DNA of 64,000 nt from Legionella quateirensis. GTDB taxonomy: Bacteria; Pseudomonadota; Gammaproteobacteria; Legionellales; Legionellaceae. The stretch covers positions 1 through 64,000 of the forward strand of contig NZ_LNYR01000048.1 in assembly GCF_001467955.1 (NCBI RefSeq). The letters are read 5' to 3'. The notes beneath the pieces were generated by a model that worked only from the letters and a program-made list of their open reading frames with translations, did not search any database and was not told the DNA's origin. Position numbers and translations under genes: made by a program. This document shows positions 1-8,420 of the stretch, piece by piece (position 1 is the stretch's first letter; each line of letters starts with the position of its first letter).

Positions 1-32
1 TGACGACACTTCGGCATAATTCCAGAGAGTTA

Positions 33-115
33 CGTCATCCCGAATGCAATGAGGGATCTCCTCAACGCGGCATTGTGCCTGCATTTGGAGATCCTACACT
101 ACGTTCAGGATGACG
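33..115. repeat. Dispersed palindromic repeat, copy 1
   Basis: An 83 bp imperfect palindrome begins CGTCATCCCGAA and ends TTCAGGATGACG, with inner arms GGGATCTCC and GGAGATCC. A second copy of exactly the same length lies at 3861-3943 in the same orientation, and a partial end is at 28101-28115. It looks like a small dispersed hairpin element. It lies downstream of the fadA gene, which runs away from it on the minus strand, so it could also act as a transcript end. Confidence 0.7.
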
Positions 116-163
116 AAATTTATGGATTGATAGAAAATTTACAATAATACACAAATCAGATTT

Positions 164-1348
164 CTATAAGGCTTCGAAAATTGCAGCCGCTCCCATACCC
201 GTACCTATACACATCGTTACCATTCCATAGCGGCCTTTGGTTCTTCTCAATCCGTGCAGCAATGTAGCTGTCCTGATTGCTCCTGTAGCTCCCAGAGGAT
301 GTCCTAAAGCAATAGCTCCACCTAGCGGATTCACCTTATCTCCAGGCAAGTCAAGCTCCTTCATTACTGCTAAGGCCTGAGCAGCAAAAGCTTCATTAAG
401 TTCTATCCAATCAAGCTGATCAAGTGTAATTCCAGCACGTTTTAGAGCAATAGGAATTGCTTTGATAGGGCCTATCCCCATAATTTCTGGAGGAACCCCA
501 GCGACTGCGAAACTCAATAAACGACCCATAGGTTTCAGATTATATTGTTTTAATGCTTCTTCACTTGCTAATAGGGCAATTCCAGCACCATCACTAGTCT
601 GCGAGCTGTTTCCTGCTGTTACTGTTCCTCGAGCAGCAAAAACAGGTCGTAGTTTGGAAATAACTTCATAAGAAGTATCTGCTCTAGGCCCCTCATCCAC
701 ACTGATCAGTTTTTTCTTAACGGTAACCGAGGAGGTGTTAAGATCAGCATGTCTTACAGTAATTTCTATTGGGCTAATTTCGGCTTCAAAATCACCTCGT
801 TGCTGAGCTGCAACTGCTTTTTTATGGCTCGCAGCGGCAAACTCATCCTGTTGCTCACGCGATATTTCCCAGCGTTTTGCTACATTCTCAGCGGTAATAC
901 CCATACCATACGCTATTGCAATGTCCTCATTATTAAAAATCACTGGATTTGCAGTATATTTATTGCCCCCTAAAGGAACCATGGACATACTTTCAACACC
1001 ACCAGCTAAAGCTAAATGCATATCTCCATTACGAATGGATGCTGCTGCAGTAGCAATACTCTGTACCCCAGAGGAGCAAAAACGATTAATGGTCATCGCT
1101 GGTGTGGATTGAGGCAAATCAGCCAATAAAGCAGCGATACGGGCGACATTCATTCCCTGCTCAGCTTCTGGCATGGCACAACCTATGACAACATCCCCGA
1201 TTTCATTCCAGTCTACAGATTGATGCCTGTGAATTAAACATTTCATCGTGTGTGCTAACAAATCATCGGGTAATGTGTGACGAAAAACGCCTCTTGGTGC
1301 TTTGCCAACCGGAGTGCGCAATACATCTACTATATATACATTGGTCAT
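164..1348 (-). CDS. fadA: Acetyl-CoA acyltransferase (3-ketoacyl-CoA thiolase)
   Basis: This is a 394-residue thiolase that cleaves 3-ketoacyl-CoA with CoA in the last step of beta-oxidation. The acylated cysteine lies in NRFCSSGVQS near residue 90. The C-terminal half carries NEAFAAQ, the GHPLGATGA glycine-histidine motif and the second cysteine in CIGTGMG, all usual for the family, and the length is typical. The start has a good Shine-Dalgarno (AAGGAAGG) about 10 bases upstream. It follows the hydroxyacyl-CoA dehydrogenase/hydratase gene by 16 bases and is surely cotranscribed with it as a FadN-FadA pair. The symbol is given by function; a degradative thiolase fits better than a biosynthetic acetoacetyl-CoA thiolase because of this neighbour. 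Confidence 0.93.
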   Translation of the reverse strand: MTNVYIVDVLRTPVGKAPRGVFRHTLPDDLLAHTMKCLIHRHQSVDWNEIGDVVIGCAMPEAEQGMNVARIAALLADLPQSTPAMTINRFCSSGVQSIATAAASIRNGDMHLALAGGVESMSMVPLGGNKYTANPVIFNNEDIAIAYGMGITAENVAKRWEISREQQDEFAAASHKKAVAAQQRGDFEAEISPIEITVRHADLNTSSVTVKKKLISVDEGPRADTSYEVISKLRPVFAARGTVTAGNSSQTSDGAGIALLASEEALKQYNLKPMGRLLSFAVAGVPPEIMGIGPIKAIPIALKRAGITLDQLDWIELNEAFAAQALAVMKELDLPGDKVNPLGGAIALGHPLGATGAIRTATLLHGLRRTKGRYGMVTMCIGTGMGAAAIFEAL

Positions 1349-1364
1349 TATTAAATATCCTTCC

Positions 1365-3731
1365 TTAATTGCGCAGTGGTTTACCAGTCTCTAACAAATG
1401 ACTGATCCTTGCCTGAGTTAATGAGGTGTCAGCCAGAGTGATAAACGCCTGACGTTCCAATTTCAGCATCCACTCTTCATTGACTAGTGTTCCCTGATTC
1501 ACATCACCACCACAAATTACTTTGGCTAATTCATTTGCAAGGAAATAGTCATGTTTGGAGATAAATCCACCTTCTAACCAGTTTATTAATCCTGCTTGCA
1601 ATCGAGCATGGCCTTCAATACCAGCAACTTTAAAGTGCTTGCTCAATACGGGAAGGTAACTTGCTGCCTGCATGGCTTTGACTTTGGCCAATGCTGCAAA
1701 TAACACTTCATTAGCATTCATTATTATGGAATCGGAATGACGTAAATACCCCATCTGCATCGCTTCTGCGGCACTTCCAGCGACTTGAGCAGTTGCAATC
1801 TGTTGATAATAAGGTTGAATAAAAGTCAACAAATCGGCTTGTTGGGCATGATTGGCAGCACGCAATGCCATTTCTTTACATCCGCCACCAGCTGGAATGA
1901 CGCCTACTCCCGCCTCAACCAGACCAGGATACGATTCAAATGCAGCTACAACTGCATCACAATGCATCATCAGCTCACAACCACCACCTAAGGCTCTACC
2001 CCTCAATGCGGCGATAGTGGGTATCGAACTGTATTTCAAGCGCATGGCTACCCGTTGAAATTGGGCAATCATATTATCCAGAGCCTGAAGTCTGCCTTCC
2101 TGAATTAACATTGAAACACCACGTAGATCAGCCCCGGAACTGAAATTGGAGGCATCGCTCTGATGTATAATGAGACCCTGGCATTGTCGCTCTGCAATTT
2201 CCAGAGCAGCCTCCAGACCATCCAGAACGGATTGCCCTACTGTATTCGCCTTACTTTTAAAATTAACTACTGCTACATCGTCTTTCAGATGCCACAAACA
2301 TACCCCTTCATTTTCATAAATGATATTTATAGGATAAAGGGATTCTTTTAATACCCGATCAGGGAAAAACTGACGTTGATAAACCGGTAGTGAGCTTCGA
2401 GGTTGATACTGATTAGCTTGTGGTGAATAAGCACCTTCCTGAGTATAAAACGATTTAATTTCTGCCAGCCAATCAGGTAATTTCACATTATTTAATGATG
2501 AATTAGATTGAATTGATTGATTAATATAATCAGTCATCTTGCGTATATCTGCTAATTGCCAGGTTTCGAAAGGTCCCTGCATCCAGCCAAAACCCCAACG
2601 AATTGCTAAATCGACATCTCTGACATTATCAGCAATTGATTCCAGATGATAAGCACAGTAATGAAATAAATCCTTAAAACAGGCTGCTAAAAATTGAGCT
2701 TGTTTATTAGATGAAGAGATCAGACTTTGCATACGTGCAACGGGATCTATGATCTTCATAATTACTTTCACTTCATCACTAACTTCTGATTTGGAAGGCA
2801 CGTATGTTCCTGATTTGATATCATAAACTTCTATAGTTTTACCATTTTTTCTATAAATACCCTGACCTGATTTTTGTCCCAAATGTCCGTCTTTAATTAA
2901 TCCCAGCAACCATTCAGGTAATTTAAAACTGCTATGCCAAGGATCGTCTCTGAGCTGATGATACATAGTATGAATTACGTGTTGCATGGTATCCAGACCG
3001 ACAACATCCATAGTACGGAACGTTGCAGATTTTGGCCTGCCCAACAATGGGCCTGTTAGTGCATCCACCTCATCTAATCCCATATTCATCGCCATAGTAT
3101 GATGAAGTGTGGTTAACAGAGAAAATACACCAATACGGTTTGCAATAAAATTAGGAGTATCTTTTGCTCTTACCACTCCTTTACCTAAATGACTGGTTAA
3201 CCAGGTCTCAAGATTGTCTAATAAACTCGGTGAAGTTGTACTTGCAGGGATGAGTTCAGCAAGATGCATATAGCGAGGAGGATTAAAAAAATGAACGCCA
3301 CAAAAATTGGCTCGATGCTGTTCCGGCAATACATCACATAAAGAATTAATGCTTAACCCCGAGGTATTGCTCACTAGAATTGTGTGTTCTGAGAGGTAAG
3401 GTGATATCTGTTTATATAATTCTTCTTTCCAATCCAATCGCTCAGCGATTGCTTCAATTATCAAATCACATGTAGATAAATCAGCCAGATTATCCTTATA
3501 ATTTCGTGCCTTTAAGTAGGCTGCAGTTTGTGCTGTTGCAAGAGGGGCAGGTTTTAACTTACCCAAATTAGCGATTGCCTTATCGATTAATCCATTAACA
3601 GGCCCCTCCTTTGCTGCTAAATCAAATAACAAAGTTTCTATTCCTGCATTAACACAGTGCGCAGCTATTTGAGCACCCATAACACCTGCACCCAGAACCG
3701 CGACTTTCTTGATGAAAAATGGTTCCTGCAT
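1365..3731 (-). CDS. 3-hydroxyacyl-CoA dehydrogenase / enoyl-CoA hydratase (FadN type)
   Basis: This 788-residue bifunctional beta-oxidation enzyme has its NAD-binding dehydrogenase domain first (VAVLGAGVMGAQIAAH at the N-terminus). A dehydrogenase C-terminal region follows, and an enoyl-CoA hydratase/crotonase domain comes last (ALRGRALGGGCELMMHCD near residue 600, then EAGVGVIPAGGG). This order is the reverse of E. coli FadB and matches Bacillus FadN in both order and length. I chose the ATG at 3731 because GAGGAA lies just upstream; an in-frame ATG eight codons earlier (3755) lacks such a site. It pairs with the thiolase gene downstream. No acyl-CoA dehydrogenase is in the window. Confidence 0.92.
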   Translation of the reverse strand: MQEPFFIKKVAVLGAGVMGAQIAAHCVNAGIETLLFDLAAKEGPVNGLIDKAIANLGKLKPAPLATAQTAAYLKARNYKDNLADLSTCDLIIEAIAERLDWKEELYKQISPYLSEHTILVSNTSGLSINSLCDVLPEQHRANFCGVHFFNPPRYMHLAELIPASTTSPSLLDNLETWLTSHLGKGVVRAKDTPNFIANRIGVFSLLTTLHHTMAMNMGLDEVDALTGPLLGRPKSATFRTMDVVGLDTMQHVIHTMYHQLRDDPWHSSFKLPEWLLGLIKDGHLGQKSGQGIYRKNGKTIEVYDIKSGTYVPSKSEVSDEVKVIMKIIDPVARMQSLISSSNKQAQFLAACFKDLFHYCAYHLESIADNVRDVDLAIRWGFGWMQGPFETWQLADIRKMTDYINQSIQSNSSLNNVKLPDWLAEIKSFYTQEGAYSPQANQYQPRSSLPVYQRQFFPDRVLKESLYPINIIYENEGVCLWHLKDDVAVVNFKSKANTVGQSVLDGLEAALEIAERQCQGLIIHQSDASNFSSGADLRGVSMLIQEGRLQALDNMIAQFQRVAMRLKYSSIPTIAALRGRALGGGCELMMHCDAVVAAFESYPGLVEAGVGVIPAGGGCKEMALRAANHAQQADLLTFIQPYYQQIATAQVAGSAAEAMQMGYLRHSDSIIMNANEVLFAALAKVKAMQAASYLPVLSKHFKVAGIEGHARLQAGLINWLEGGFISKHDYFLANELAKVICGGDVNQGTLVNEEWMLKLERQAFITLADTSLTQARISHLLETGKPLRN

Positions 3732-3860
3732 TATTATTTCCTCTTTATTGGTCATGAAATTTATAAAATCCCCAATTGTTCTATTCTCTTACTGATTGTT
3801 ATTTAGATAATTTACCAAGCTCCAGACAGGAGGTACAAACTTAAAAGGATGACAAGCACT

Positions 3861-3943
3861 TGTCTTCCCGAGAGAAACGAGGGATCTCCTGAATGTGGAA
3901 CAGTGCCTGCATCTGGAGATCCTTCACTGCGTTCAGGATGACG
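3861..3943. repeat. Dispersed palindromic repeat, copy 2
   Basis: This is the second 83 bp copy of the element at 33-115, about 80 percent identical by eye, ending in the same TTCAGGATGACGAAATTT stretch. It lies between the aldehyde dehydrogenase gene and the fadB-type gene, so the two copies flank the beta-oxidation pair as direct repeats. The hairpin could end transcription from the lysine-catabolism genes or separate the two operons. Confidence 0.7.
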
Positions 3944-4004
3944 AAATTTCCAAGGTAATTGGAACGCTACCTTTAAATACTAATCCAATAGTTCACGGAC
4001 ATTC

Positions 4005-5525
4005 TCAGGACAAATTAAATCGAATGCCTTGAGCCAAAGGTAATTCATCACCCCAGTTAATCGTATTGGTTTGACGCCGCATATACGCTTTCCATGAATC
4101 AGAACCAGACTCTCTACCACCACCAGTTTCTTTTTCACCGCCAAAAGCACCACCGATTTCAGCTCCGGACGTACCAATATTAATATTGGCAATTCCACAA
4201 TCACTACCGTAAGCGCTTAAGAAGCGTTCAGCATTTTTCAGATTTTGCGTGAACAATGCAGAAGATAGTCCCTGAGGAACACCATTCTGAAGTGCTATTG
4301 CTTCATCTAAAGTACGATAAGACATCACATATAGAATAGGTGCAAATGTTTCTTCCTGCACAATATCCCAATGATTTTTTACATCACAGACTAAAGTAGG
4401 CTGAACAAAGGAGCCGGCTTGTTTTATCACATCACCACCAAAGACAATCTGTCCACCTGCTTCCTTGATCCTGGAAATTGCATTCTTGAATTGCTCTACT
4501 GCATCCTGATCAATTAATGGTCCCATCAGATTACGACTGTCCAAAGGGTCCCCAATAGTGATCTGCTCGTATGCATGTTGTAATCTCTTGATTACATTCT
4601 GATACTGAGACTCATGGACAAACAATCGTCGAGTAGAAGTACAACGTTGACCAGCTGTACCTACCGCTCCAAACACAATCCCGGGAATAGCTAAATGGAG
4701 ATCAGCTGACTCATCGAGAATTATCGCGTTATTTCCGCCCAGTTCCAAAATTGTTTTACCCAGTCGCGCGGCAACTTTTGCTGAAACCTTTTTTCCTACA
4801 GCTGTAGAGCCTGTAAAAGAGATTAATGGAATTCGTGAATCATCTACCATGGCCTCAACCACATCGTGTGACTCAGGAATAACAAGACTGAAGATCTCGG
4901 GACAGTTATTTTGTCTCAAAACGTTATTGCATATAAGCTGTACAGCCACAGCACAAAGTGGTGTTTTAGCGGAAGGTTTCCAAATCGTAACGTTACCGCA
5001 TATAGCAGCTAAAAACGCATTCCATGACCAAACAGCAACTGGAAAATTAAATGCAGAAATAACTCCGATAATTCCGTAAGGATGCCACTGTTCATACATT
5101 CTATGATTAGGTCTTTCTGAATGCATGGAATTTCCATACAACATTCTGGATTGACCAACTGCAAAATCGGCAATGTCAATCATTTCCTGAACTTCGCCAT
5201 CCCCTTCTTGTTTCGACTTGCCCATTTCAAGTGAAACCAGACTGCCCAAGCTGTCCTTATGTTCTCTTAAAGCCTGACCAATTTGACGAATGATTTCGCC
5301 TCGTTTGGGTGCAGGAACTTTTTTCCAAGCTTCTGCCGCCTGTTCAGCGCGTATCATAACCTGCTCATAATCTTCCATAGTGCACGTGGCAACTTCAGCC
5401 AACTTAGCTCCATTTGCAGGACAAAATGAAGATAATGTGTGATGATGAGCTGCACTCTGCCAACCCTGGCCGCTAAAGGCACCAGGATTCACTTCTTTAA
5501 TGTTTAATTGTTGTAATAATTCCAT
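4005..5525 (-). CDS. ALDH7-family aldehyde dehydrogenase (2-aminoadipate-6-semialdehyde dehydrogenase-like)
   Basis: This 506-residue NAD-dependent aldehyde dehydrogenase has the hallmarks of the antiquitin (ALDH7) family: the active-site stretch [18 protein letters not shown] with the catalytic cysteine near residue 300, and the general base in LELGGNNA. Family members oxidise 2-aminoadipate-6-semialdehyde (piperideine-6-carboxylate) to 2-aminoadipate. The gene lies 9 bases downstream of a lysine/saccharopine dehydrogenase-like gene, which makes the semialdehyde the likely substrate. The start has an AGGAGC ribosome site. The family assignment is firm; the substrate is inferred from family and context. 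Confidence 0.88.
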   Translation of the reverse strand: MELLQQLNIKEVNPGAFSGQGWQSAAHHHTLSSFCPANGAKLAEVATCTMEDYEQVMIRAEQAAEAWKKVPAPKRGEIIRQIGQALREHKDSLGSLVSLEMGKSKQEGDGEVQEMIDIADFAVGQSRMLYGNSMHSERPNHRMYEQWHPYGIIGVISAFNFPVAVWSWNAFLAAICGNVTIWKPSAKTPLCAVAVQLICNNVLRQNNCPEIFSLVIPESHDVVEAMVDDSRIPLISFTGSTAVGKKVSAKVAARLGKTILELGGNNAIILDESADLHLAIPGIVFGAVGTAGQRCTSTRRLFVHESQYQNVIKRLQHAYEQITIGDPLDSRNLMGPLIDQDAVEQFKNAISRIKEAGGQIVFGGDVIKQAGSFVQPTLVCDVKNHWDIVQEETFAPILYVMSYRTLDEAIALQNGVPQGLSSALFTQNLKNAERFLSAYGSDCGIANINIGTSGAEIGGAFGGEKETGGGRESGSDSWKAYMRRQTNTINWGDELPLAQGIRFNLS

Positions 5526-5534
5526 GGAAAGCTC

Positions 5535-6623
5535 CTAAGCGTAGTATTTACCAAAGCGATTATTCAATACTCTGTCCAGATGGAATTCTTCCTGTAAAAT
5601 AAGCCCTTTATACTCATTTTCCTGTCCCAATACCAAATCAACCACTGCGCAAATACCTGAAGCGGTACTCACTTGAATAGCGGACCACTCCAAACCACGA
5701 ATGGTTTCAGGATACACTTTTTTGACATAACTTTTTTCAGTTAGCTCACCCTGTTTAATACCCTCAACAGTAACGTAAACGATAACAATGTCCTGATAAG
5801 TTTTAGGTATAGCGTTTTCCAGAATACGTTTTAAAGTAGATCGATCTTCATTTAATCGCAAATCATTCATGAGCAGACGCATTTTTTCACAATGCCCAGG
5901 ATATCGCATGGTCTTATAGTTCATGGATTGAACTTTGCCTGAATAAAGCTCTCCCAAACTTCCCAGCCCGCCTGAAGTATTGAATGCCTCGTATTCACAC
6001 CCATCTATTTGAATTGACTCCAAACCCTCAAGTGGGGCCATCACAACTGCCTTGCCGCCTTCAATACCATAACATGGGTTTCCGTACTCATTAATTACCC
6101 CGTCAGTAGACCAGGTTAATGAGTAATGAAGCGCATTATTTGCTCGTTGAGGCAGTGCGCCTACTCTCAATTTAGCATGATGGCATTGTTCAAATTCCTG
6201 CATCAGGGTGTTTGCTGCGATGCTGATAAATCCAGGAGCCAGACCGCATTGTGGCACAAATGCAGTTTCAGCATGTTCTGCAATAGCTTTTACGGCTTCA
6301 GTAACCGCTGTATCTTCAGTTAAATCAAAATAATGAGCTTTAGCAGCTTTTGCGGCGAGCGCAACATGAGTGTTTAAAAAATACGGCAAACTGGAAATCA
6401 CCGCAATTATGTTATGTTTTTCTAAATAGGCTTGAGTGGATTGTTCATCTTTAACATCCAATGCAACCGTTTTAATTTCAGGCAATGCAGCTAATAACCT
6501 TGTAACATCAGAGCCATTAAAATCCACATCTGCCAAATGAACTTGATAAGACCCGCTATCCGCCAATAAACAAGCAATCAAGCTACCTATCTTCCCAGCA
6601 CCAGTAATCATTACATTGTACAT
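5535..6623 (-). CDS. Saccharopine dehydrogenase-family protein, likely L-lysine 6-dehydrogenase
   Basis: This 362-residue oxidoreductase starts with a Rossmann dinucleotide-binding motif (MITGAGKIGSLIACLL) and continues with the saccharopine dehydrogenase-family fold (PQCGLAPGFISIAANTLM near residue 125). Its length is close to single-domain L-lysine 6-dehydrogenases rather than the shorter yeast-type or the large bifunctional saccharopine enzymes. Together with the adjacent ALDH7 enzyme it would turn lysine into 2-aminoadipate. It is the first gene of its minus-strand operon, divergent from lnt across a 196-base gap. An alternative is a general saccharopine dehydrogenase-like enzyme of unknown substrate. 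Confidence 0.8.
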   Translation of the reverse strand: MYNVMITGAGKIGSLIACLLADSGSYQVHLADVDFNGSDVTRLLAALPEIKTVALDVKDEQSTQAYLEKHNIIAVISSLPYFLNTHVALAAKAAKAHYFDLTEDTAVTEAVKAIAEHAETAFVPQCGLAPGFISIAANTLMQEFEQCHHAKLRVGALPQRANNALHYSLTWSTDGVINEYGNPCYGIEGGKAVVMAPLEGLESIQIDGCEYEAFNTSGGLGSLGELYSGKVQSMNYKTMRYPGHCEKMRLLMNDLRLNEDRSTLKRILENAIPKTYQDIVIVYVTVEGIKQGELTEKSYVKKVYPETIRGLEWSAIQVSTASGICAVVDLVLGQENEYKGLILQEEFHLDRVLNNRFGKYYA

Positions 6624-6819
6624 ACAATCCCTCTCCGTTGTAAAACGAGATTATCCTACACAAAATAGAACTAATTTGATAGACAGAAGAGACAAAATCC
6701 ATGCACAAATGCAAAAAATTCCTGTTATTATCAACTGATTCATCGCCTCTTATTCCATATAACTTGACCTTAAAGGCGTAGTCATTTATCTTGACTGCTT
6801 TGATCACTATGATTAGTTC

Positions 6820-8355
6820 ATGAAGCCAGCAGCTCTTACCAACTCCTTATTAATGGATTCATCAATCCGGATAAACCAATTGACCTATCTTTTTGTATTT
6901 TTGGCAGGCCTGTTGGGTCCACTGGGTTTTGCCCCATTCCATATGCCAGGACTAACCATTATTAGTTTGGCACTTTTATTTTCATCAGCCCTCAACTGCA
7001 GCAAAAAGCAAGGTTTTATGCTCGGTTTTCTATTTGGATTAGGCTATTTTGGTTTTGGAGTATCTTGGGTTATTGTCAGCATCCATGATTACGGTCAATT
7101 AAATTATGCCCTTGCCGGAATAACTACTCTGGCCTTTATCGCATACCTCGCGCTATTTCCTGCGTTAGTAGTCTGGTCCTTCAAAGTTCTCAATCAGTCA
7201 CACTATAAGCTGTTTACCCTGTTGTTATTCAGTACTTTATGGTGTTTAAGCGAATTTGTACGATCATCATTATTCAGTGGCTTTCCCTGGTTAATTGCTG
7301 GTACTACGCAAATCGATACGCCACTAAAATATCTCGCGCCCATTATTGGTTTGCAAGGATTAAGTTTTATTTGTGTCTTTCTTGCCTGCTTGTTAACTAT
7401 TGGAATCCGTGAACAATCAATCAGGCGATACTACTATCTCTGCGCTTTTGTATTGATTCTCATCATTCCAGCTGCAGGAAAATACATTCAATGGACACAG
7501 GTTAAAAATGATCCTGTTTCTATAGGTGTTATTCAGGCCAATCTGTCAATGAGAGATAAATGGGATGAACAGTTATTTTGGCAACTTTTAAAATACTATG
7601 AAAAAACCACCGATAAGCTTTTGGGGAAACAATTAATCATATTACCTGAATCGGCAATTCCTTTGCCTGCGAGCTATCTGGAGGATTATTTGGATCGGCT
7701 GCATGAAAAAGCATTAAAAGCGAACAGTTCCCTGATTCTTGGAATTCTACAACCAACGGATACTAATGAAACTAATTACTATAACTCGATAATAAGTTTA
7801 GGTACCGCACGCGGGGAGCATGTCAAAAACCAATTGGTCCCATTCGGTGAGTACATCCCCAAACCTTTTGTTGCAATTAACCGATGGATGAACTTGCCAG
7901 AGCCCAATATTTTACCAGGGAAACCCCATCAACCATTAATTAACATTGCAAATCACCCTATTGCCAGTTTGATTTGTTATGAAATTGCCTATCCCAATAT
8001 CGTCAGACTGCAAATGCCCCTGGCACAATGGATCGTTTCAATTAGCGACAACGGCTGGTTTGGTCGTTCACTTGCCAGTTATCAGCAATTACAAATGGCA
8101 CAAATGCTATCATTACTTACGGGCAGATTTCAGGTTGTAGTCAATAATGATGGTCTATCCTCTGTAATAAATAATCAGGGAGAGGTTCTTGATAGCCTCC
8201 CCCCTTTCAGTTCAGGGATTCTTCAAAGTGAGATTTTTCCTGCTGTTGGTACAACCCCTTGGGTTCTTTGGTATGAGTATCCGGCGCTAATATTATGCGC
8301 ATTTATGTTTGTTTTTGCACTATTTTTACAGGTTAGACGATTAACTAAGCAATAA
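6820..8355 (+). CDS. lnt: Apolipoprotein N-acyltransferase
   Basis: This 511-residue inner-membrane enzyme adds the third acyl chain to the N-terminal cysteine of lipoproteins. The N-terminal ~220 residues hold several hydrophobic helices (first LTYLFVFLAGLLGPLGFAPF). A nitrilase domain follows with the expected catalytic triad: glutamate in ILPESAIPLP, lysine in KNQLVPFGEYIP and cysteine in LICYEIAYPN. A last transmembrane helix is near the C-terminus. The ATG at 6820 is used; an in-frame ATG at 6853 is a plausible shorter start. The gene leads the leuS-lptE-holA-nadD group, as often seen in gammaproteobacteria. Confidence 0.95.
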   Translation: MKPAALTNSLLMDSSIRINQLTYLFVFLAGLLGPLGFAPFHMPGLTIISLALLFSSALNCSKKQGFMLGFLFGLGYFGFGVSWVIVSIHDYGQLNYALAGITTLAFIAYLALFPALVVWSFKVLNQSHYKLFTLLLFSTLWCLSEFVRSSLFSGFPWLIAGTTQIDTPLKYLAPIIGLQGLSFICVFLACLLTIGIREQSIRRYYYLCAFVLILIIPAAGKYIQWTQVKNDPVSIGVIQANLSMRDKWDEQLFWQLLKYYEKTTDKLLGKQLIILPESAIPLPASYLEDYLDRLHEKALKANSSLILGILQPTDTNETNYYNSIISLGTARGEHVKNQLVPFGEYIPKPFVAINRWMNLPEPNILPGKPHQPLINIANHPIASLICYEIAYPNIVRLQMPLAQWIVSISDNGWFGRSLASYQQLQMAQMLSLLTGRFQVVVNNDGLSSVINNQGEVLDSLPPFSSGILQSEIFPAVGTTPWVLWYEYPALILCAFMFVFALFLQVRRLTKQ

Positions 8356-8420
8356 TCTATTGCTGGCGAGGACAAGAGGGGTTATCCTAAGCGCTTTACA
8401 GTCACTTATTTAATTGGACT

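Noticed and set aside
6763..6813. TTGACC/TTGACT and TATGAT boxes before lnt
   Set aside because: Spacing between the best -35 and -10 pairs is wrong or places the start within the coding region; not firm enough to report.
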